The notes under the pieces are model-generated. The model worked only from the letters and a program-made list of their open reading frames with translations, was not told the DNA's origin and made no database searches. This document shows, one piece after another, positions 8,401 through 15,262 of a stretch of 64,000 bases of DNA. Source of the DNA: JASHPR01 sp963842355 (lineage in GTDB: Bacteria; Actinomycetota; Actinomycetes; Streptosporangiales; Streptosporangiaceae); contig CAWJGC010000014.1 of NCBI GenBank assembly GCA_963842355.1, positions 139,584-203,583 of the forward strand, in the 5' to 3' direction. Each line of letters opens with the position of its first letter. Within the stretch, counting starts at the first letter, position 1. Both the position numbers and the translations under genes were made by a program.

Positions 8401-8419
8401 GGGGCTTGCGGCAAGACCC
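8401..8419 (+). promoter_or_regulatory. Rifamycin-associated element (RAE) upstream of helR
   Basis: The 19 bases at this position are a near-perfect inverted repeat (GGGGCTTGCGGCAAGACCC; only one symmetric pair is off). This matches the published rifamycin-associated element, which precedes rifamycin-inducible resistance genes in actinobacteria, including helR. It lies 66 bases before the helR start. A possible -35 (TTGCGG, 8406-8411) sits inside it, with a possible -10 (TAGAGT, 8431-8436) after a 19-base spacer. The promoter elements are inference. The motif match is from memory of the consensus. Confidence 0.8.
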
Positions 8420-8466
8420 GGGTCGTGTCGTAGAGTCGCTCGCCGAGGCCAGAAGGGAGCTATACC

Positions 8467-10629
8467 GTGACTACCCTGACCACCAGCGCGTTCAACCTTC
8501 CCGACCGCCTTTCCGCCAAGGCCGACCCGGCACTGATCGCTGGCGATGAGCAGCACTTCGCGGCCATCGCCGACAGCCTCGAGCAGTCGATCGCCGATTT
8601 GTCCGGCCGTCTCGATGCCGAGCGCAAGGCGCCCGGCGGCATCGGCCAGGGGGCGATGGACCGGGATATGGAGATCCACCGGCTGACCGCTCGGCTGCGC
8701 GCCCTGCGTCGCTTCGGTTTGGACCTGTGCCTCGGACGCATCGTCGGCGTGGACCATCCCGAGCCGGTGTACGTCGGACGGCTGGGCCTCACCGACAGCG
8801 CGGGTCGCCGGCTGCTGCTCGACTGGCGTTCCCCCGCGGCGGAGCCGTTCTTCGGAGCGACCCACGCCAACCCGATGGGTCTGGCCAGCCGCCGCAGGTA
8901 TCGCTGGACCCGCGGCCGGATCAGCGACTACTGGGACGAGGTGTTCACCCCCGGCGGGCTTGAGGGGCACGCCGCGCTCGACGACCAGTCCGCCTTCATC
9001 GCCAGCCTGGGCGCCAGCCGGTCGCCCCGGATGCGAGACGTGCTCGGCACCATCGCGGCCGACCAGGACGCCATCATCCGCGCGGGATCCCGCGGCGCTC
9101 TGGTCGTCGACGGCGGTCCGGGTACGGGCAAGACCGTCGTCGCGCTGCACCGCTCCGCCTACCTCCTCTACTCCGACCCTCGCCTCGGTCACCACGGGGG
9201 CGGCGTGCTGTTCGTCGGTCCGCACCAGCTCTACCTGGCCTACGTCGCCGACGTTCTCCCCAGCCTCGGCGAGGAGGGCGTGCAGACCTGCACCCTGCGG
9301 GACCTGGTCGCCGAGGGAGCCGCGGCCGCGATCGAGGCCGACCCGGAGGTGGCCCGCCTGAAGTCGTCCGCGGACCTGGTGCGGGCGATCGAGACGGCCG
9401 TCAGGTTCTACGAGAATCCGCCCGCCGAGGGGATGACGGTCGAGACCCACTGGTCCGACCTCTGGCTGAGCGCCGACGATTGGGCCGAGGCGTTCGAAGC
9501 GCCAGAGCCCGGCACTCCGCACAACGAGGCGCGCGAGGCGATCTGGGAGGAACTGCTCGCGATCCTGACCGACTCCTGCGACGACGACGTCCCGGCTGAC
9601 CTGCTCCGCAAGTCGCTGCTGCAGAACCGGGAGCTGCACGCGGCCCTGGGCCGCGCGTGGCCGCTGATCGAACCGGCTGACCTCGTCGCAGACCTGTGGT
9701 CGGTACCCGCCTACCTGAGGCTGTGTGCTCCCTGGCTCAGCCCCGATGAGGTTGCGACGCTGCAGCGCGCGGACGCCCAGGCCTGGACGGCGTCCGACCT
9801 GCCGTTCCTGGACGCGGCGCGGCAGCGGCTCGGCGACCCGCAGGCGTCACGACGTCAGCGCCGGCATGACGCCGCGGTCGCCGCCGAACGCGAGCAGATG
9901 GCCCGGGTCGTCGACGACCTGATCGAGGCCGCGGACGACGAATACGGCGTCGGCCTGGTCACGATGCTGCGCGGCGAGGACTTCCAGGACGCCCTGGTCA
10001 ACCAGGCCGCACTGCCCGGCACCGAGCCGGACCGGCTGGCCGGCCCGTTCGCGCACATCGTCGTGGACGAGGCCCAGGAACTGACCGACGCACAGTGGCA
10101 GATGCTGTTGGCCCGCTGCCCCTCCCGGAGCTTCACCATCGTCGGGGACCGGGCCCAGGCCCGGCACGGCTTCACCGAGTCGTGGCCGGGACGGCTCGAG
10201 CGGATCGGGCTCGACCAGATCAACCTGGCCACCCTGACCATCAACTACCGGACGCCCGAGGAGGTCATGGCCGAAGCCGAGCCGGTCATCCGGGCCGCGC
10301 TCCCGGACGCCAACGTGCCGGCCTCCATCCGCAGCACCGGCGTCCCCGTCGTGCACGGGCCGGCGTCGGACCTGGGCCCGGTCCTCGACGCCTGGCTCGC
10401 CGCCCATGCCGACGGGATCGCCGCCGTCATCGGCGATCCCGCGTTCCGGGCCAGGTCCCGCGTCCGGTCGCTGACCCCGGAACTGGCGAAAGGGCTCGAG
10501 TTCGACCTGGTCGTCCTCATCGACCCCGAGACGTTCGGCCACGGCATCGAAGGAGCCGTCGACCGCTACGTCGCGATGACCCGGGCCACCCGGCAACTCG
10601 TCATACTCTCGCGCAGGAGCACACGGTGA
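8467..10629 (+). CDS. helR: HelD/HelR-type RNA polymerase recycling ATPase
   Basis: This 720-residue superfamily-1 helicase-like ATPase starts with GTG. The N-terminal part contains a helical arm (AIADSLEQSIADLSGRLDAER), then the family's LGRIVGV and RLLLDWRSPAAEPFF strands. The Walker A motif GGPGTGKTV is near residue 217, and the Walker B motif VDEAQE near 534. Later motifs FTIVGDRAQ, TINYRTPEEV, AKGLEFDLVVLI and YVAMTRATRQL are helicase motifs III to VI. HelD-class proteins remove stalled RNA polymerase from DNA. The actinobacterial HelR subgroup displaces rifamycins from polymerase and gives resistance. The RAE 66 bases upstream supports the HelR assignment and implies rifamycin induction. 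No other rifamycin gene is adjacent. Confidence 0.9.
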   Translation: MTTLTTSAFNLPDRLSAKADPALIAGDEQHFAAIADSLEQSIADLSGRLDAERKAPGGIGQGAMDRDMEIHRLTARLRALRRFGLDLCLGRIVGVDHPEPVYVGRLGLTDSAGRRLLLDWRSPAAEPFFGATHANPMGLASRRRYRWTRGRISDYWDEVFTPGGLEGHAALDDQSAFIASLGASRSPRMRDVLGTIAADQDAIIRAGSRGALVVDGGPGTGKTVVALHRSAYLLYSDPRLGHHGGGVLFVGPHQLYLAYVADVLPSLGEEGVQTCTLRDLVAEGAAAAIEADPEVARLKSSADLVRAIETAVRFYENPPAEGMTVETHWSDLWLSADDWAEAFEAPEPGTPHNEAREAIWEELLAILTDSCDDDVPADLLRKSLLQNRELHAALGRAWPLIEPADLVADLWSVPAYLRLCAPWLSPDEVATLQRADAQAWTASDLPFLDAARQRLGDPQASRRQRRHDAAVAAEREQMARVVDDLIEAADDEYGVGLVTMLRGEDFQDALVNQAALPGTEPDRLAGPFAHIVVDEAQELTDAQWQMLLARCPSRSFTIVGDRAQARHGFTESWPGRLERIGLDQINLATLTINYRTPEEVMAEAEPVIRAALPDANVPASIRSTGVPVVHGPASDLGPVLDAWLAAHADGIAAVIGDPAFRARSRVRSLTPELAKGLEFDLVVLIDPETFGHGIEGAVDRYVAMTRATRQLVILSRRSTR

Positions 10630-10642
10630 GGAGACCACCGCC

Positions 10643-10777
10643 ATGCGAGCAGCGCTGGTGCAGCAGCTGGGCGGGATCGACCGCGTGGAGCTGGGTGAAC
10701 GGCCCGATCCAGCCCCCGCGGCGGGAATCGCGGGCCAGGCCGCGCGCCGCAAGATCGTGCTGCAGATCGGGCAGTAG
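10643..10777 (+). pseudogene. Micro-remnant of an MDR/quinone oxidoreductase (both ends kept, middle lost)
   Basis: A 44-codon frame begins MRAALVQQLGGIDRVELGER, which is the standard N-terminus of zinc-independent medium-chain dehydrogenases. After a proline/alanine junction it ends RRKIVLQIGQ, which resembles their C-terminal strand (GKIVL). The roughly 270-residue middle is missing. It starts 14 bases after helR, so the gene was probably once downstream in the same transcript. An active product is not expected. Confidence 0.65.
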
Positions 10778-10844
10778 CAGCGGCGCCTCTCCGGGCCCGC
10801 GCGCAGCAGGCGCATGGCTGGACCGACGAGCCGGCCGCCAGGGC

Positions 10845-12132
10845 TCAGCCCGGGGCGAGATAGCCGTACCGGCTGCGGAAGCCCTCGGGCGTGAGCCCGG
10901 CGGCCGCTGCGATCGGGCGGAGCCGGTCCGGATCCTCGAGGTCCTGAGTGGTCCAGCCGGATCATGTACTCGCGGGCCACCCGGTACGAGGCCGACTCGA
11001 CGTTCACCAGCCGGATCTGCACCCGCCCCGTCTCGGGGTCGGTGAACGACCCGAAGGGCAGCGCCACCATGTGCCCCTCCTGGATCGTGATCATGCCGCC
11101 GGGCTCGTCGCTGTCCAGCAGCCGCTTCAGGTAGTCGACGGCGCTAAAGCCGAGGTCACGGGTGTACTCGATGTCGAACGGGATGGGAGGCGCGCACCGG
11201 AGCTCGTAGCCGATGTTCTTGCCTTCGACCGTGACGTTCTGCCCTCGCTCCTTGAAGCGGTCCTTGACCTGCTTGGCCAGCAGCCGGTCCAGCTCCAGCT
11301 CGGCCAGCCGGACGTGGCCGTGCTCGTCCCGCTCGACCTCCGGCATGGCCTGCTGGAGCTCGTCCTGGGGCAGGCGCAGGCCGATGCCCTCGGCGAGCAC
11401 CGCCACGCCGAAGGGGCGGCCGTGGGCGATCCGCTTGAGCATCGAGGTCTCGAGCACGTCCACCAGGTGCGACAGCCGGATGGGCTCGTCGCGGGGGAAC
11501 TCCTCGGCGATCACCGTGAGGGTGGCCCCGGCCGACTTCCCGATGCCCACGGCCAGGTGGCCGGCCGAGCGGCCCATGGCCACCACCAGGTACCACCGCT
11601 GGGTGGTGATCGCGTCGGTCATCAGGTTGTTGACGAGCTGGACCCCCACGCTCCGGGCGGTCTCGAAGCCGAAGGTGGGCGCGCCGCCGGGTAGCGGCAG
11701 GTCGTCGTCGATGGTCTTCGGCACGTGCGCCACGCGCAGGCTGCCTCCGGCCGCTTCGGCCAGCCGGGACGCCGAGAACGCGGTGTCATCCCCGCCGATC
11801 GTCACCAGCGCGCCGATCCCCAGCTTCCGCAGCGACTCCAGGCAGGCGTGCAGCCTCCAGTCCGGGTCGGCGGCGTCCTCGTCCCGCACCGTCGGGTTGG
11901 CCCGCGAGGTCCGGATGATCGACCCGCCCTGGACGTGGATCCTCGACACGTCCGTGATGGAGAGGGGCCGGGCCTCCTCGATCCGGCCCTCGATCAGGTG
12001 CTGGAAGCCGTCCATGATCCCGAGAACGTCCCACCCGGAGTTCCGGGCCTCGATCGTGGCCGCGGAGATGACCGAGTTCATCCCCGGGGCGGGGCCGCCG
12101 CCGCACAAGATTCCCAGCCTCACGCCCCCCAT
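10845..12132 (-). pseudogene. PPi-type 6-phosphofructokinase with C-terminal frameshift
   Basis: From the ATG at 12132 the protein reads MGGVRLGILCGGGPAPGMNS, a phosphofructokinase N-terminus. Key sites are GGDDT (an Asp where ATP enzymes have Gly) and PKTIDDD (a Lys where ATP enzymes have Gly), the two residues that mark pyrophosphate-dependent enzymes. MGRSAGHLA and EGKNIGYELR follow. After YRVAREYMIRL the reading frame changes near 10950, and the expected tail (DLEDPDRLRP, then LTPEGFRSRYGYLAPG, stop) is found in another frame ending at 10845. In the original frame translation runs on antisense through helR to 9847. If this is not a sequencing error, the last 30 or so residues are lost. 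It would catalyse reversible fructose-6-phosphate phosphorylation. Confidence 0.75.
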
Positions 12133-12194
12133 CGTTCCAGTAACAAGGCGATCCCGACAAGCACGCCGGACCGGACCCCGGAACGAGGCCCTGA

Positions 12195-12449
12195 TCTGGA
12201 TGGCGCCGTAGACGGCCCATCCGGAGCGCACCGGCCGCGCATCTCGCCGGCGTCGACGTCACGCCCGTCGACAACAGCCTGGGGCGGCGAGCCGGGATGC
12301 TGCTGGCCCGAACCGGCCATTCCGACGCCATCGATGCCGCCGTGGTATGCCTGGCCGCCGACGGCGATGACATCCTCACCTCAGATCCAGGCGACCTGCG
12401 CGTCCTGGCCGAGGTAGCCGACGTCCACGTCGAGCTCATCCGGGTGTAG
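12195..12449 (+). pseudogene. PIN-domain (VapC-type) toxin C-terminal fragment
   Basis: An open stretch without a plausible start encodes LAGVDVTPVDNSLGRRAG, then HSDAIDAAVVCLAADGDDI and LTSDPGDLRVLAE, ending at TAG 12447-12449. The order Asp in DAIDA, Asp in SDPGD and the following helix is the C-terminal half of PIN nucleases of toxin-antitoxin systems. The N-terminal catalytic Asp strand and any antitoxin gene are absent; the 5' side abuts the phosphofructokinase gene. Considered a dead remnant. Confidence 0.6.
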
Positions 12450-12546
12450 CCCAGCCATCGCCGCGCCAATGCGTGACCCGTCGGCGGCATAAGCGAAGGC
12501 CGGAGCCGCCCGTCGGCGGCGCCGATCTGTCCAAGACCGATCAGGT

Positions 12547-13338
12547 CTAGCTCGTGGCCTTCGTGATGGGCGGGATCTTGCAGGTGCCGTCCAGCACGGC
12601 CGCATGCGGCTGGTACAGGCGCATGAGCGGCCGGAACGGCGCGGCCGGGGCGGGCAGCCAGTTGCTGGTGTCGGCCGGCTGCTCATGCTGGATAACGATC
12701 GTGAGCGACCCGTCGCTGTCGCGGCGCAGGCCGGGCGTGCGGTCGCCGATCGAGTACCGGTCGATCGGGTTGGCGACCAGGTAGAAGTCCGGCAGGTCGT
12801 ACATCGTGAGGGACCAGAAGGCATCGACCGGCGGGTCCTTCTCCAACCGCAGGACGTACCGGTGGTGCCCGTCGAGCTGGTCGCCGTCGGCGTCGGTGTA
12901 GGTCATCGGGTAGGCCGCCTCATACCCGTGGTTGCCCCACAGGCCGCCGCGGGCGGCCAGCGCCCGGGCCAGGTAGCTCAGGTCGCGATCGGCGACCTTC
13001 CACGCCGGGTCATCGATCGTGCCCGGGCCCAGGTGATCCAGGTTGTAGTCGAACATGACGAACTGCAGCACGTAATACCGCCCGGCCGTGTCCGGCACGC
13101 GCAGCAGCACCGGCCCGCCGCTCACATCGACCTGCGCGATGGAGTAGATGGTGTCGTTGTTGATCGACACGAACCGGTCCTCCGGCCCGGCCAGCTTCGA
13201 CGCGTGGCTGAAGCTGTTGAAAGGAGCGGGCGCGAGCAACCCCATATCGACGTCGCCGCCGACCGCCTGCAAGTCGAAGACCAGCGGAAAACCGTACACG
13301 TAGGCATCAGCGGCAAGCGCCGCCAGGTCATCACTCAA
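12547..13338 (-). CDS. DUF1254/DUF1214 protein, shorter than usual
   Basis: This 263-residue protein starts LAALAADAYVYGFPLV and contains NNDTIYSIAQVDVSGGPV and VPDTAGRYYVLQFVMFDYN, all hallmarks of DUF1254. The second half, YEAAYPMTYTDADGDQL, HHRYVLRLEKDPPVDAFWSL, MYDLP and NPIDRYSIGDRTPGL, is DUF1214. In fused DUF1254-DUF1214 proteins (commonly over 400 residues) a Gly-Pro-rich middle segment connects the halves. Here the halves join directly after FDYNLDHLG, so an internal deletion that kept the frame is likely. No signal peptide is visible. Function of the family is not firmly established, and whether this copy is active is doubtful. Confidence 0.75.
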   Translation of the reverse strand: MSDDLAALAADAYVYGFPLVFDLQAVGGDVDMGLLAPAPFNSFSHASKLAGPEDRFVSINNDTIYSIAQVDVSGGPVLLRVPDTAGRYYVLQFVMFDYNLDHLGPGTIDDPAWKVADRDLSYLARALAARGGLWGNHGYEAAYPMTYTDADGDQLDGHHRYVLRLEKDPPVDAFWSLTMYDLPDFYLVANPIDRYSIGDRTPGLRRDSDGSLTIVIQHEQPADTSNWLPAPAAPFRPLMRLYQPHAAVLDGTCKIPPITKATS

Positions 13339-13670
13339 TGCTGATCCCCAAGGTCAGCTAGGCAAGTAGCAGCATCGTCGCACTAACCGACCCTGGCCAG
13401 CGCTGCGGGGTGTCAGGGTTACCGATCTTCCAGGCCGGTGATCTCGGCGGCCAGGTTCGCGATCGGCGGTGTTGCGTCCGGGCCGGGATGAATGTGGGTC
13501 TGGTGTACACCCACGTACACCATTTCCGCATTCATCACCCGCTTCGCCCGGCGACGGCGACCGGCTGCCTGTCGCCGGGGCCCGCAGCCGCCTAAAAATC
13601 GGCTAAATACTCCCATAAGGATCGGGGCTAGGATTATCGGCATCAGTGCACGCGTCCCGGAGGTCCGGCC
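13339..13670. other. Intergenic region with a short minus-strand frame and inverted repeat
   Basis: Divergent spacer between the DUF1254 gene and the monooxygenase. On the minus strand 13419-13523 could encode a 34-residue peptide (MVYVGVHQTHIHPG and onward) that I do not recognise; it may be a truncated gene start. An 8-bp inverted repeat is listed separately. The monooxygenase ribosome site GGAGGT precedes its ATG. Confidence 0.35.
13501..13522. promoter_or_regulatory. Perfect inverted repeat, candidate operator
   Basis: TGGTGTAC, six bases, GTACACCA: a perfect 8-bp dyad 149 bases before the flavin monooxygenase start. The size and symmetry suit a TetR- or GntR-type regulator, but no such gene is adjacent. 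It also overlaps the start of the short minus-strand frame, so it could be incidental. Confidence 0.4.
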
Positions 13671-15185
13671 ATGACGACTGCACCCTCGACCGCTCCCGCC
13701 CAGGGCACCGAGGAGATCCGGGACGCCGGTCACGTCGACGTCCTCATCGTCGGCGCCGGGATCTCCGGCATCGGCGCCGCGCACCACCTGCGGGACCAGT
13801 TCCCCGACCGGACCTTCGTGATCCTGGACGCCCAGGACAACCGGGGCGGAACCTGGTGGACCCATCGGTACCCGGGCGTGCGCTCCGACAGCGACCTGTT
13901 CACCTACGGATACCGGTTCAAGCCGTGGCGGGGCCCGTCGATCGCGGCGGGCGAGGAGATCCTCGCCTACCTCGACGAGGTCATTGACCAGGACGACCTC
14001 GAACAGTACATCCGCTACCGGCACCGGGTCACTGCCGCCAGCTGGTCCACCAGGGACCGCCGGTGGGCCGTCGAGGTCACCCGGGGCGACACCGGGCAGC
14101 AGCTGCGGTTCACCACCGGCTTCCTGTGGATGTGCCAGGGCTACTACAACCACGCCAAGCCCTACCGGCCCCAGTGGGAAGGCATGGGCCGCTTCCGGGG
14201 CGTGGTGGTGCACCCCCAGCGATGGCCCGAGGACCTCGACCTGACGGGCCAGCGCGTCGTCGTGATCGGCTCCGGCGCCACGGCCGCGACGCTGATCCCC
14301 GCGATAGCCGATAAGGCTGAGCACGTGACGATGCTGCAGCGCTCCCCCTCCTATTTCTACGCCCCGCCCACGACGCACGAGCTCGCCGTGACGCTGGGCG
14401 CCCTGGACATCCCCGCGGAGTGGATGCACGAGATCATGCGCCGTCAGTACATCTCGCAATACCACTGGCTGGCCCGGACATCGCTGGAAGCGCCCGACGA
14501 ACTGCACGCGTTCCTCATCGAGTCCGTGCGCCCGCTGCTGCCCGAGGGCTTCGACGTCGATAAGCACTTCACCCCCCGTTACCGCCCGTGGCAGCAGCGC
14601 ATAGCCGTCGTCCCTGACGGCGATCTGTTCGCGGCACTGCGCGAGGGGAAGGCCTCGATCGTCACCGACACCATCGAGACGTTCACCGAGCATGGGATAA
14701 AGGTCAGCTCCGGTGCGGAGATCCCTGCCGACATCGTCGTCACCGCCACCGGCTTCGACCTGTCGGTCCTCGGTGACGTCGTGTTCACCGTCGACGGCGA
14801 ACCGGTCGACTTCACCGAACGCGTCACCTGGCGCGGCATCATGATCAACGGCCTGCCGAACATGGCCTACGTCTTCGGCTACTTCCGGCACAGCTGGACC
14901 CTGCGCGTGGACCTAGTCAGCGACCTAGTGGGCCGCCTGCTGGCAAACATGCAGGACAAAGGCGCCACGATGGTGGTCCCCACCCTGCGACCCCAGGACA
15001 CGGACATGCAACTGCGGCCGTGGTCCGATCCGGAGAACTTCAACCCCGGCTATGTCACGCGCTCGCAGCACATCCTGTTCAAACAGGGCGATCGCGAGCC
15101 GTGGACCCACATGCTGGAGCACGAGCAGGAGCGCGAGATCCTGCCCGAGGCGGACCTCGACGACGGGACGCTCGTCTACCGCTAG
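13671..15185 (+). CDS. Flavin-containing (Baeyer-Villiger-type) monooxygenase
   Basis: This 504-residue class B flavoprotein has a FAD-binding motif, VLIVGAGISGIGAAHHL, near residue 25. The glycine-rich GGTWW and the YPGVRSDSDLFTYGY segment are typical of 4-hydroxyacetophenone monooxygenase-like Baeyer-Villiger enzymes. VVVIGSGATAATLIPAI near 200 is the NADPH-binding motif, and the family's linking motif occurs as FRGVVVHPQRWP (cf. FxGxxxHxxxWP). DIVVTATGFD completes the fold. Such enzymes insert oxygen into ketones or oxidise N/S atoms using O2 and NADPH. GGAGGT lies 6 bases before the ATG. It stands alone between two minus-strand genes, so the substrate is open. Confidence 0.9.
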   Translation: MTTAPSTAPAQGTEEIRDAGHVDVLIVGAGISGIGAAHHLRDQFPDRTFVILDAQDNRGGTWWTHRYPGVRSDSDLFTYGYRFKPWRGPSIAAGEEILAYLDEVIDQDDLEQYIRYRHRVTAASWSTRDRRWAVEVTRGDTGQQLRFTTGFLWMCQGYYNHAKPYRPQWEGMGRFRGVVVHPQRWPEDLDLTGQRVVVIGSGATAATLIPAIADKAEHVTMLQRSPSYFYAPPTTHELAVTLGALDIPAEWMHEIMRRQYISQYHWLARTSLEAPDELHAFLIESVRPLLPEGFDVDKHFTPRYRPWQQRIAVVPDGDLFAALREGKASIVTDTIETFTEHGIKVSSGAEIPADIVVTATGFDLSVLGDVVFTVDGEPVDFTERVTWRGIMINGLPNMAYVFGYFRHSWTLRVDLVSDLVGRLLANMQDKGATMVVPTLRPQDTDMQLRPWSDPENFNPGYVTRSQHILFKQGDREPWTHMLEHEQEREILPEADLDDGTLVYR

Positions 15186-15262
15186 GTGCCGACGAACCCG
15201 CCCCGGCGCCGTGTCCGGGAGATCGAGATGGCCGCCGACCGCGATTGTGCCGCGGCTGGGGG

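Noticed and set aside
9847..10840. Long minus-strand frame antisense to helR as a separate gene
   Set aside because: It is only the out-of-frame continuation of the phosphofructokinase; its sequence is Pro/Gly/Arg-rich and mirrors helR codons.
13419..14891. 490-codon minus-strand frame opposite the flavin monooxygenase
   Set aside because: Shadow frame produced by GC-rich third positions; no protein motifs, and the plus strand clearly encodes the enzyme. Only its last 34 codons lie outside the gene.
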